Positions 10,429 to 23,417 of a DNA stretch of 64,000 bases are shown one piece after another. Each line of letters opens with the position of its first letter. The stretch's first letter is position 1. This DNA comes from Liolophura sinensis. Its lineage: Eukaryota > Mollusca > Polyplacophora > Chitonida > Chitonidae. The DNA is taken from contig NW_027018070.1 of assembly GCF_032854445.1 (NCBI RefSeq), positions 1 to 64,000 of the forward strand. Direction: 5' to 3'. The notes under the pieces were generated by a model. That model made no database searches. It was given only the letters and a program-made list of their open reading frames with translations, and had not been told where the DNA came from. Made by a program: the position numbers and the translations under genes.

Positions 10429-13400
10429 CTCACCCAGCAATTGTCTTACTTCTAAGTCCAAGACAATTTCAATGTCTTTATCTACGTGTAGACAAACCAC
10501 ACCATTTGTACGTGAAAAACACAAGGTACTTGATACAGTCTGCTGTAAAAAGTACAACTGAACACTAACCCACTTCAGTAAGGTGCCAAAAGATGCGGAA
10601 TTGAGCCAGGCATCGGCAGCTGTTGAAAAATTGCAAATTTCCCTGGTTTCCATGGAGTAAGAGCCGTTGCTGGGCACGTGATTATGACATAAATTATCAT
10701 TCAATTGTCACTACAGCCAAAAGTATTGGTCGGAGAGCAACGCGGTTTGCACCATTCGATTTGTCGTCACAAAATACGTCGGATTAGCCTCTTACCAGCA
10801 GCACTGGAACAGTTTTTCCACTTTTGCATTTTTGCCTGGTCTTTTTGTTAATTGAAACCGGCTACACTGCACTCTGTACAATCGCGACTGGTCATTACTA
10901 TATTCAACTTTTGATTATAAGTTATGTGCCCTTCGGTAGCCCAGAAGACGTCAAATCTTTGGGCCAAGCCCATTTAACTCACCCAGCAATTGCCTTACTT
11001 CTAAGTGCAAGACAATCTCAATGTATTTATCTACGTGTAGAAAAACCACACCATTTGTACGTGAAAAACACAAGGTACTTGATACAGTCTGCTGTAAAAA
11101 GTACAACTGAACACTGACCCACTTCAGTAAGGTGCCAAAAGATGCGGAATTGAGCCAGTCATCGGCAGCTGTTGAAAAATTGCAAATTTCCCTGGTTTCC
11201 ATGGAGTAAGAGCCGTTGCTGGGCACGTGATTATGACATAAATGATCATTCAATTGTCACTACAGCCAAAAGTATTGGTCGGAGAGCAACGCGGTTTGCA
11301 CCATTCGATTTCTCGTCACAAAATACGTCGGATTAGCCTCTTACCAGCAGCACTGGAACAGTTTTTCCACTTTTGCATTTTTGCCTGGTCTTTTTGTTAA
11401 TTGAAATCGGCTACACTGTACTCTGTACAATCGCGACTGGTCATTACTATATTCAACTTTTGACTATAAGTTATGTGCCCTTCGGTAGCCCAAAAGACGT
11501 CAAATCTTTGGGCTAAGCCCACTTAACTCACCCAGCAATTGTCTTACTTCTAAGTGCAAGACAATCTCAATGTCTTTATCTACGTGTAGAAAAACCAGAC
11601 CATTTGTACAAAGAAAACACAAGGTACTTGATACAGTCTGCTGTAAAAAGTACAACTAAACACTGACCCACATTTATAAGGTGCAAAAAGATGTGGAATT
11701 GGGCCAGGCATCGGCAGCTGTTAAAAAATTGCAAATATCCCTGGTTTCCATGGAGTAAGAGCCGTTGCTGGGCACGTGATTATGACATCAATGATCATTG
11801 ATCTGTCGCTAAAGCCAAAAGTATTGGTCGGAGAGCAACGCGGTTTGCACCATTCGATTTCTCGTCACAAAATACGTCGGATTAGCCTCTTACTAGTAGC
11901 ACTGGAACAGTTTTTCCACTTTTGCATTTTTGCTTCGTCTTTTTGTTAATTGAAATCGGCTAAACTGTACTCTGTACAATCGCGACTGGTCATTACTATA
12001 TTCAACTTTTGACTATAAGTTATGTGCCCTTCGGTAGCCCAGAAGACGTCAAATCTTTGGGCCAAGCCCATTTAACTCACCCAGCAGTTGCCTTACTTCT
12101 AAGTGCAAGACAATCTCAATGTCTTTATCTACGTGTAGAAAAACCACACCATTTGTACGTGAAAACCACAAGGTACTTGATACAGTCCTGCTGTGAAAAG
12201 TACAACTGAACACTAAACCACTTTAGTAAGGTGCCAAAAGATGCGGAATTGAGCCAGGCTTCGGCAGCTGTTGAAAAATTGCAAATTTCCCTGGTTTCCA
12301 TGGAGTAAGAGCCGTTGCTACGCACGTGATTATGACATAAATGATCATTCAATTGTCGCTACAGCCAAAAGTATTGGTCGGAGAGCAACGCGGATTGCAC
12401 CATTCGATTTCTCGTCACAAAATACGTCGGATTAGGCTCTTACTAGTAGCACTGGAACAGTTTTTCCACTTTTGCATTTTTGCCTGGTCTTTTTGTTAAT
12501 TGAAATCGGCTACACTGCACTCTGTACAATCGCGACCTGGTCATTACTATATTCAACTTTTGACTATAAGTTATGTGCCCTTCGGTAGCCCAGAAGACGT
12601 CAAATCTTTGGGCTAAGCCCATTTAACTCACCCAGCAATTGTCTTACTTCTAAGTCCAAGACAATCTCAATGTCTTTATCTACGTGTAGAAAAACTACAC
12701 CATTTGTACGTGAAAACCACAAGGTACTTGATACAGTCTGCTGTAAAAAGTACAACTGAACATTGACCCACTTCAGTAAGGTGCCAAAAAATGCGGAATT
12801 GAGCCAGGCATCGGGAGCTGTTGAAAAATTGCAAATTTCCCTGGTTTCCATGGAGTAAGAGCCGTTGCTGGGCACGTGATTATGACATCAATGATCATTC
12901 AATTGTCACTACAGCCAAAAGTATTGGTCGGAGAGCAACGCGGTTTGCACCATTCGATTTCTCGTCACAAAATACGTCGGATTAGCCTCTTACCAGCAGC
13001 ACTGGAACAGTTTTTCCACTTTTGCATTTTTGCCTGGTCTTTTTTGTTAATTGAAATCGGCTACACTGTACTCTGTACAATCGCGACTGGTCATTACTAT
13101 ATTCAACTTTTGACTATAAGTTATGTGCCCTTCGGTAGCCCAGAAGACCTGAAATCTTTGGGCTAAGCCCATTTAACTCACCCAGCAATTGTCTTACTTC
13201 TAAGTCCAAGACAATTTCAATGTCTTTATCTACGTGTAGACAAACCACACCATTTGTACGTGAAAAACACAAGGTACTTGATACAGTCTGCTGTAAAAAG
13301 TACAACTGAACACTAACCCACTTCAGTAAGGTGCCAAAAGATGCGGAATTGAGCCAGGCATCGGCAGCTGTTGAAAAATTGCAAATTTCCCTGGTTTCCA

Positions 13401-15920
13401 TGGAGTAAGAGCCGTTGCTGGGCACGTGATTATGACATAAATGATCATTCAATTGTCACTACAGCCAAAAGTATTGGTCGGAGAGCAACGCGGTTTGCAC
13501 CATTCGATTTGTCGTCACAAATACGTCGGATTAGCCTCTTACCAGCAGCACTGGAACAGTTTTTCCACTTTTGCATTTTTGCCTGGTCTTTTTGTTAATT
13601 GAACCGGCTACACTGCACTCTGTACAATCGCGACTGGTCATTACTATATTCAACTTTTGACTATAAGTTATGTGCCCTTCGGTAGCCCAGAAGACGTCAA
13701 ATCTTTGGGCCAAGCCCATTTAACTCACCCAGCAATTGCCTTACTTCTAAGTGCAAGACAATCTCAATGTATTTATCTACGTGTAGAAAAACCACACCAT
13801 TTGTACGTGAAAAACACAAGGTACTTGATACAGTCTGCTGTGAAAAGTACAACTGAACACTAAACCACTTTAGTAAGGTGCCAAAAGATGCGGAATTGAG
13901 CCAGGCTTCGGCAGCTGTTGAAAAATTGCAAATTTCCCTGGTTTCCATGGAGTAAGAGCCGTTGCTACGCACGTGATTATGACATAAATGATCATTCAAT
14001 TGTCGCTACAGCCAAAAGTATTGGTCGGAGAGCAACGCGGATTGCACCATTCGATTTCTCGTCACAAAATACGTCGGATTAGGCTCTTACTAGTAGCACT
14101 GGAACAGTTTTTCCACTTTTGCATTTTTGCCTGGTCTTTTTGTTAATTGAAATCGGCTACACTGCACTCTGTACAATCGCGACTGGTCATTACTATATTC
14201 AACTTTTGACTATAAGTTATGTGCCCTTCGGTAGCCCAGAAGACGTCAAATCTTTGGGCTAAGCCCATTTAACTCACCCAGCAATTGTCTTACTTCTAAG
14301 TCCAAGACAATCTCAATGTCTTTATCTACGTGTAGAAAAACTACACCATTTGTACGTGAAAACCACAAGGTACTTGATACAGTCTGCTGTAAAAAGTACA
14401 ACTGAACATTGACCCACTTCAGTAAGGTGCCAAAAAATGCGGAATTGAGCCAGGCATCGGGAGCTGTTGAAAAATTGCAAATTTCCCTGGTTTTCCATGG
14501 AGTAAGAGCCGTTGCTGGGCACGTGATTATGACATCAATGATCATTCAATTGTCACTACAGCCAAAAGTATTGGTCGGAGAGCAACGCGGTTTGCACCAT
14601 TCGATTTCTCGTCACAAAATACGTCGGATTAGCCTCTTACCAGCAGCACTGGAACAGTTTTTCCACTTTTGCATTTTTGCCTGGTCTTTTTGTTAATTGA
14701 AATCGGCTACACTGTACTCTGTACAATCGCGACTGGTCATTACTATATTCAACTTTTGACTATAAGTTATGTGCCCTTCGGTAGCCCAGAAGACCTGAAA
14801 TCTTTGGGCTAAGCCCATTTAACTCACCCAGCAATTGTCTTACTTCTAAGTCCAAGACAATTTCAATGTCTTTATCTACGTGTAGACAAACCACACCATT
14901 TGTACGTGAAAAACACAAGGTACTTGATACAGTCTGCTGTAAAAAGTACAACTGAACACTAACCCACTTCAGTAAGGTGCCAAAAGATGCGGAATTGAGC
15001 CAGGCATCGGCAGCTGTTGAAAAATTGCAAATTTCCCTGGTTTCCATGGAGTAAGAGCCGTTGCTGGGCACGTGATTATGACATAAATGATCATTCAATT
15101 GTCACTACAGCCAAAAGTATTGGTCGGAGAGCAACGCGGTTTGCACCATTCGATTTGTCGTCACAAAATACGTCGGATTAGCCTCTTACCAGCAGCACTG
15201 GAACAGTTTTTCCACTTTTGCATTTTTGCCTGGTCTTTTTGTTAATTGAAACCGGCTACACTGCACTCTGTACAATCGCGACTGGTCATTACTATATTCA
15301 ACTTTTGACTATAAGTTATGTGCCCTTCGGTAGCCCAGAAGACGTCAAATCTTTGGGCCAAGCCCATTTAACTCACCCAGCAATTGCCTTACTTCTAAGT
15401 GCAAGACAATCTCAATGTATTTATCTACGTGTAGAAAAACCACACCATTTGTACGTGAAAAACACAAGGTACTTGATACAGTCTGCTGTAAAAAGTACAA
15501 CTGAACACTGACCCACTTCAGTAAGGTGCCAAAAGATGCGGAATTGAGCCAGTCATCGGCAGCTGTTGAAAAATTGCAAATTTCCCCCGTTTCCATGGAG
15601 TAAGAGCCGTTGCTGGGCACGTGATTATGACATAAATGATCATTCAATTGTCACTACAGCCAAAAGTATTGGTCGGAGAGCAACGCGGTTTGGACCATTC
15701 GATTTCTCGTCACAAAATACGTCGGATTAGCCTCTTACCAGCAGCACTGGAACAGTTTTTCCACTTTTGCATTTTTGCCTGGTCTTTTTGTTAATTGAAA
15801 TCGGCTACACTGTACTCTGTACAATCGCGACTGGTCATTACTATATTCAACTTTTGACTATAAGTTATGTGCCCTTCGGTAGCCCAGAAGACGTCAAATC
15901 TTTCGGCTAAGCCCATTTAA
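10429..15920. repeat. Shuffled block with a three-monomer duplication
   Basis: Monomers start at 10429, 10978, 11527, 12076, 12627, 13177, 13724, 14273, 14823 and 15372. Private alleles show the copying. GTAGACAAACC with GACAATTTC occurs in the monomers at 10,429, 13,177 and 14,823. AATGTATTTATC occurs at 10,978, 13,724 and 15,372. GAACATTGACCC with CATCGGGAGCTG occurs at 12,627 and 14,273. A segment of about 1,646 bp starting near 12.17 kb is therefore repeated starting near 13.82 kb. The monomer at 13,724 is a hybrid: its left half matches 10,978 and its right half (CTAAACCACTTTAG, GGCTTCGG) matches 12,076. That pattern fits unequal crossing-over. Several one-base indels also fall at 12.19-14.49 kb. 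Confidence 0.8.
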
Positions 15921-16131
15921 CTCACCCAGCAATTGTCTTACTTCTAAGTGCAAGACAATCTCAATGTCTTTATCTACGTGTAGAAAAACCACACCATTTG
16001 TACATAGAAAACACAAGGTACTTGATACAGTCTGCTGTAAAAAGTACAACTAAACACTGACCCACATTTATAAGGTGCCAAAAGATGTGGAATTTGGCCA
16101 GGCATCGGCAGCTGTTAAAAAATTGCAAATA

Positions 16132-18401
16132 TCCCTGGTTTCCATGGAGTAAGAGCCGTTGCTGGGCACGTGATTATGACATCAATGATCATTGATCTGT
16201 CGCTAAAGCCAAAAGTATTGGTCGGAGAGCAACGCGGTTTGCACCATTCGATTTCTCGTCACAAAATACGTCGGATTAGCCTCTTACTAGTAGCACTGGA
16301 ACAGTTTTTCCACTTTTGCATTTTTGCTTCGTCTTTTTGTTAATTGAAATCGGCTAAACTGTACTCTGTACAATCGCGACTGGTCATTACTATATTCAAC
16401 TTTTGACTATAAGTTATGTGCCCTTCGGTAGCCCAGAAGACGTCAAATCTTTGGGCCAAGCCCATTTAACTCACCCAGCAGTTGCCTTACTTCTAAGTGC
16501 AAGACAATCTCAATGTCTTTATCTACGTGTAGAAAAACCAGACCATTTGTACGTGAAAACCACAAGGTACTTGATACAGTCTGCTGTGAAAAGTACAACT
16601 GAACACTAAACCACTTTAGTAAGGTGCCAAAAGATGCGGAATTGAGCCAGGCATCGGCAGCTGTTGAAAAATTGCAAATTTCCCTGGTTTCCATGGAGTA
16701 AGAGCCGCTGCTACGCACGTGATTATGACATAAATGATCATTCAATTGTCGCTACAGCCAAAAGTATTGGTCGGAGAGCAACGCGGATTGCACCATTCGA
16801 TTTCTCGTCACAAAATACGTCGGATTAGGCTCTTACTAGTAGCACTGGAACAGTTTTTCCACTTTTGCATTTTTGCCTGGTCTTTTTGTTAATTGAAATC
16901 GGCTACACTGTACTCTGTACAATCGCGACTGGTCATTACTATATTCAACTTTTGACTATAAGTTATGTGCCCTTCGGTAGCCCAGAAGACGTCAAATCTT
17001 TGGGCTAAGCCCATTTAACTCACCCAGCAATTGTCTTACTTCTAAGTCCAAGACAATCTCAATGTCTTTATCTATGTGTAGAAAAACCAGACCATTTGTA
17101 CATAAAACACACAAGGTACTTGATACAGTCTGCTGTAAAAAGTACAACTAAACACTGACCCACATTTATAAGGTGCAAAAAGATGTGGAATTGGGCCAGG
17201 CATCGGCAGCTGTTAAAAAATTGCAAATTTCCCTGGTTTCCATGGAGTAAGAGCCGTTGCTGGGCACGTGATTATGACATCAATGATCATTGATCTGTCG
17301 CTAAAGCCAAAAGTATTGGTCGGAGAGCAACGCGGTTTGCACCATTCGATTTCTCGTCACAAAATACGTCGGATTAGCCTCTTACTAGTAGCACTGGAAC
17401 AGTTTTTCCACTTTTGCATTTTTGCTTCGTCTTTTTGTTAATTGAAATCGGCTAAACTGTACTCTGTACAATCGCGACTGGTCATTACTATATTCAACTT
17501 TTGACTATAAGTTATGTGCCCTTCGGTAGCCCAGAAGACGTCAAATCTTTGGGCCAAGCCCATTTAACTCACCCAGCAGTTGCCTTACTTCTAAGTGCAA
17601 GACAATCTCAATGTCTTTATCTACGTGTAGAAAAACCAGACCATTTGTACGTGAAAACCACAAGGTACTTGATACAGTCTGCTGTGAAAAGTACAACTGA
17701 ACACTAAACCACTTTAGTAAGGTGCCAAAAGATGCGGAATTGAGCCAGGCATCGGCAGCTGTTGAAAAATTGCAAATTTCCCTGGTTTCCATGGAGTAAG
17801 AGCCGCTGCTACGCACGTGATTATGACATAAATGATCATTCAATTGTCGCTACAGCCAAAAGTATTGGTCGGAGAGCAACGCGGATTGCACCATTCGATT
17901 TCTCGTCACAAAATACGTCGGATTAGGCTCTTACTAGTAGCACTGGAACAGTTTTTCCACTTTTGCATTTTTGCCTGGTCTTTTTGTTAATTGAAATCGG
18001 CTACACTGTACTCTGTACAATCGCGACTGGTCATTACTATATTCAACTTTTGACTATAAGTTATGTGCCCTTCGGTAGCCCAGAAGACGTCAAATCTTTG
18101 GGCTAAGCCCATTTAACTCACCCAGCAATTGTCTTACTTCTAAGTCCAAGACAATCTCAATGTCTTTATCTATGTGTAGAAAAACCAGACCATTTGTACA
18201 TAAAACACACAAGGTACTTGATACAGTCTGCTGTAAAAAGTACAACTAAACACTGACCCACATTTATAAGGTGCAAAAAGATGTGGAATTGGGCCAGGCA
18301 TCGGCAGCTGTTAAAAAATTGCAAATTTCCCTGGTTTCCATGGAGTAAGAGCCGTTGCTGGGCACGTGATTATGACATCAATGATCATTGATCTGTCGCT
18401 A
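16132..18401. repeat. Two-monomer (1,098-bp) higher-order repeat, about 2.07 copies
   Basis: Bases 16,132-17,303 match 17,230-18,401 at an offset of 1,098 (two monomers); I saw no differences reading across. Private alleles carried in both copies include CAGCAGTTGCC, AGAGCCGCTGCTACGCAC, CTAAACCACTTTAG and GTCGCTAAAGCC. The match ends on the left at 16,131 (A against T at 17,229). It ends on the right at 18,402 (C against A at 17,304). Monomer starts are 15921, 16470, 17019, 17568 and 18117; the one at 15,921 lies outside the identical block. Near-identity implies a recent duplication, or an assembly duplication. Confidence 0.88.
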
Positions 18402-21400
18402 CAGCCAAAAGTATTGGTCGGAGAGCAACGCGGTTTGCACCATTCGATTTCTCGTCACAAAATACGTCGGATTAGCCTCTTACTGGTAGCACTGGAACAG
18501 TTTTTCCACTTTTGCATTTTTGCTTCGTCTTTTTGTTAATTGAAATCGGCTAAACTGTACTCTGTACAATCGCGACTGGTCATTACTATATTCAACTTTT
18601 GACTATAAGTTATGTGCCCTTCGGTAGCCCAGAAGACGTCAAATCTTTGGGCCAAGCCCATTTAACTCACCCAGCAATTGCCTTACTTCTAAGTGCAAGA
18701 CAATCTCAATGTCTTTATCTACGTGTAGAAAAACCACACCATTTGTACGTGAAAAACACAAGGTACTTGATACAGTCTGCTGTAAAAAGTACAACTGACC
18801 ACAGACCCACATGAAAAAGGTGCCAAAAGATGCGGAATTGAGCCAGGCATCGGCAGCTGTTGAAAAATTGCAAATTTCCCTGGTTTCCATGGAGTAAGAG
18901 CCGTTGCTGGGCACGTGATTATGACATAAATGATCATTCAATTGTCACTACAGCCAAAAGTATTGGTCGGAGAGCAACGCGGTTTGCACCATTCGATTTG
19001 TCGTCACAAAATACGTCGGATTAGCCTCTTACCAGCAGCACTGGAACAGTTTTTCCACTTTTGCATTTTTGCCTGGTCTTTTTGTTAATTGAAATCGGCT
19101 ACACTGTACTCTGTACAATCGCGACTGGTCATTACTATATTCAACTTTTGACTATAAGTTATGTGCCCTTCGGTAGCCCAGAAGACGTCAAATCTATCGG
19201 CTAAGCCCATTTAACTCACCCAGCAATTGTCTTACTTTTAAGTGCAAGACAATCTCAATGTCTTTATCTACGTGTAGAAAAACCACACCATTTGTACGTG
19301 AAAACCACAAGGTACTTGATACAGTCTGCTGTAAAAAGTACAACTGAACACTAACCCACTTCAGTAAGGTGCCAAAAGATGCGGAATTGAGCCAGGCATC
19401 GGCAGCTGTTGAAAAATTGCAAATTTCCCTGGTTTCCATGGAGTAAGAGCCGTTGCTGGGCACGTGATTATGACATAAATAATCATTCAATTGTCACTAC
19501 AGCCAAAAGTATTGGTCGGAGAGCAACGCGGATTGCACCATTCGATTTCTCGTCACAAAATACGTCGGATTAGCCTCTTACCAGAAGCACTGGAACAGTT
19601 TTTCCACTTTTGCATTTTTGCTTCGTCTTTTTGTTAATTGAAATCGGCTACACTGTACTCTGTACAATTGCGACTGGTCATTACTATATTCAACTTTTGA
19701 CTATAAGTTATGTGCCCTTCGGTAGCCCAGAAGACGTCAAATCTTTGGGCCAAGCCCATTTAACTCACCCAGCAATTGCCTTACTTCTAAGTCCAAGAAA
19801 ATCTCAATGTCTTTATCTACGTGTAGAAAAACTACACCATTTGTACGTGAAAACCACAAGGTACTTGATACAGTCTGCTGTAAAAAGTACAACTGAACAC
19901 TGACCCACTTCAGTAAGGTGCCAAAAAATGCGGAATTGAGCCAGGCATCGGCAGCTGTTGAAAAATTGCAAATATCCCTGGTTTCCATGGAGTAAGAGCC
20001 GTTGCTGGGAACGTGATTATGACATAAATGATCATTCAATTGTCACTACAGCCAAAAGTATTGGTCGGAGAGCAACGCGGTTTGCACCATTCGATTTCTC
20101 GTCACAAAATACGTCGGATTAGCCTCTTACCAGCAGCACTGGAACAGTTTTTCCACTTTTGCATTTTTACCTGGTCTTTTTGTTAATTGAAATCGGCTAC
20201 ACTGTACTCTGTACAATCGCGACTGGTCAATACTATATTCAACTTTTGACTATAAGTTATGTGCCCTTCGGTAGCCCAGAAGACGTCAAATCTTTCGGCT
20301 AAGCCCATTTAACTCACCCAGCAATTGTCTTACTTCTAAGTCCAAGACAATCTCAATGTCTTTATCTACGTGTAGAAAAACCACACCATTTGTACATAAA
20401 AAACACAAGGTACTTGATACAGTCTGCTGTAAAAAGTACAACTGAACACTGACCCACATTTATAAGGTGCCAAAAGATGTGGAATTGGGCCAGGGATCGG
20501 CAGCTGTTAAAAAATTGCAAATATCCCTGGTTTCCATGGAGTAAGAGCCGTTGCTGGGCACGTGATTATGACATCAATGATCATTGATCTGTCGCTACAG
20601 CCAAAAGTATTGGTCGGAGAGCAACGCGGTTTGCACCATTCGATTTCTCGTCACAAAATACGTCGGATTAGCCTCTTACTAGTAGCACTGGAACAGTTTT
20701 TCCACTTTTGCATTTTTGCTTCGTCTTTTTGTTAATTGAAATCGGCTAAACTGTACTCTGTACAATCGCGACTGGTCATTACTATATTCAACTTTTGACT
20801 ATAAGTTATGTGCCCTTCGGTAGCCCAGAAGACGTCAAATCTTTGGGCTAAGCCCATTTAACTCACCCAGCAATTGCCTTACTTCTAAGTGCAGGAAAAT
20901 CTCAATGTCTTTATCTACGTGTAGAAAAACCACACCATTTGTACGTGAAGAAAACATTGTACTTGATACAGTCTGCTGTAAAAAGTACAACTGAACACTA
21001 ACCCACTTCAGTAAGGTGCCAAATGATGCGGAATTGAGCTAGGCATCGGCAGCTGTTGAAAAATTGCAAATATCCCTGGTTTCCATGGAGTAAGAGCCGT
21101 TGCTGGGCACGTGATTATGACATAAATAATCATTCAATTGTCACTACAGCCAAAAGTATTGTTCGGAGAGCAACGCGGTTTGCACCATTCGATTTCTCGT
21201 CACAAAATACGTCGGATTAGCCTCTTACCAGCAGCACTGGAACAGTTTTTCCACTTTTGCATTTTTACCTGGTCTTTTTGTTAATTGAAATCGGCTACAC
21301 TGTACTCTGTACAATCGCGACTGGTCAATACTATATTCAACTTTTGACTATAAGTTATGTGCCCTTCGGTAGCCCAGAAGACGTCAAATCTTTCGGCTAA

Positions 21401-23417
21401 GCCCATTTAACTCACCCAGCAATTGTCTTACTTCTAAGTCCAAGACAATCTCAATGTCTTTATCTACGTGTAGAAAAACCACACCATTTGTACATAAAAA
21501 ACACAAGGTACTTGATACAGTCTGCTGTAAAAAGTACAACTGACCACAGACCCACATTTATAAGGTGCCAAAAGATGTGGAATTGGGCCAGGGATCGGCA
21601 GCTGTTAAAAAATTGCAAATATCCCTGGTTTCCATGGAGTAAGAGCCGTTGCTGGGCACGTGATTATGACATCAATGATCATTGATCTGTCGCTACAGCC
21701 AAAAGTATTGGTCGGAGAGCAACGCGGTTTGCACCATTCGATTTCTCGTCACAAAATACGTCGGATTAGCCTCTTACTAGTAGCACTGGAACAGTTTTTC
21801 CACTTTTGCATTTTTGCTTCGTCTTTTTGTTAATTGAAATCGGCTAAACTGTACTCTGTACAATCGCGACTGGTCATTACTATATTCAACTTTTGATTAT
21901 AAGTTATGTGCCCTTCGGTAGCCCAGAAGACGTCAAATCTTTGGGCTAAGCCCATTTAGCTCACCCAGCAATTGTCTTACTTCTAAGTCCAAGACAATCT
22001 CAATGTCTTTATCTACGTGTAGAAAAACCACACCATTTGTACGTGAAAAACACAAGGTACTTGATACAGTCTGCTGTAAAAAGTACAACTGAACACTAAC
22101 CCACTTCAGTAAGGTGCCAAAAGATGCGGAATTGAGCCAGGCATCGGCAGCTGTTGAAAAATTGCAAATTTCCCTGGTTTCCATGGAGTAAGAGCCGTTG
22201 CTGGGCACGTGATTATGACATAAATGATCATTCAATTGTCACTACAGCCAAAAGTATTGGTCGGAGAGCAACGCGGTTTGCACCATTCGATTTCTCGTCA
22301 CAAAATACGTCGGATTAGCCTTTTACCAGCAGCACTGGAACAGTTTTTCCACTTTTGCATTTTTACCTGGTCTTTTTGTTAATTGAAATCGGCTACACTG
22401 TACTCTGTACAATCGCGACTGGTCATTACTATATTCAACTTTTGACTATAAGTTATGTGCCCTTCGGTAGCCCAGAAGACGTCAAATCTTTGGGCTAAGC
22501 CCATTTAGCTCACCCAGCAATTGTCTTACTTCTAAGTCCAAGACAATCTCAATGTCTTTATCTACGTGTAGGAAAACCACACCATTTGTACATAAAAAAC
22601 ACAAGGTACTTGATACAGTCTGCTGTAAAAAGTACAACTAAACACTGACCCACATTTATAAGGTGCCAAAAGATGTGGAATTGGGCCAGGCATCGGCAGC
22701 TGTTAAAAAATTGCAAATATCCCTGGTTTCCATGGAGTAAGAGCCGTTGCTGGGCACGTGATTATGACATCAATGATCATTGATCTGTCGCTACAGCCAA
22801 AAGTATTGGTCGGAGAGCAACGCGGTTTGCACCATTCGATTTCTCGTCACAAAATACATCAGATTAGACTCTTACTAGTAGCACTGGAACAGTTTTTCCA
22901 CTTTTGCATTTTTGCCTGGTCTTTTTGTTAATTGAAATCGGCTAAACTGTACTCTGTACAATCGCGACTGGTCATTACTATATTCAACTTTTGACTATAA
23001 GTTATGTGCCCTTCGGTAGCCCAGAAGACCTGAAATCTTTGGGCTAAGCCCATTTAACTCACCCAGCAATTGCCTTACTTCTAAGTGCAAGACAATCTCA
23101 ATGTCTTTATCTACGTGTAGAAAAACCACACCATTTGTACGTGAAAAACACAAGGTACTTGATACAGTCTGCTGTAAAAAGTACAACTGAACACTAACCC
23201 ACTTCAGTAAGGTGCCAAAAGATGCGGAATTGAGCCAGGCATCGGCAGCTGTTGAAAAATTGCAAATTTCCCTGGTTTCCATGGAGTAAGAGCCGTTGCT
23301 ACGCACGTGATTATGACATAAATGATCATTCAATTGTCGCTACAGCCAAAAGTATTGGTCGGAGAGCAACGCGGATTGCACCATTCGATTTCTCGTCACA
23401 AAATACGTCGGATTAGG
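18402..23417. repeat. Mixed monomers between the two-monomer and seven-monomer blocks
   Basis: Monomers start at 18666, 19215, 19764, 20313, 20862, 21411, 21960, 22509 and 23058, all exactly 549 apart. Those at 20,313 and 21,411 are close relatives 1,098 apart; both follow a GGTCAATAC allele at 20,226 and 21,324. Those at 20,313-20,862 closely resemble 26,352-26,901 in the seven-monomer block. Those at 21,960-23,058 resemble 32,390-33,488 and 35,684-36,782 in the six-monomer block. This segment therefore holds relatives of both later amplified units. The monomer at 21,411 carries GACCACAGACCC joined to ACATTTATAAGG, alleles normally found in different monomers. Confidence 0.8.
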
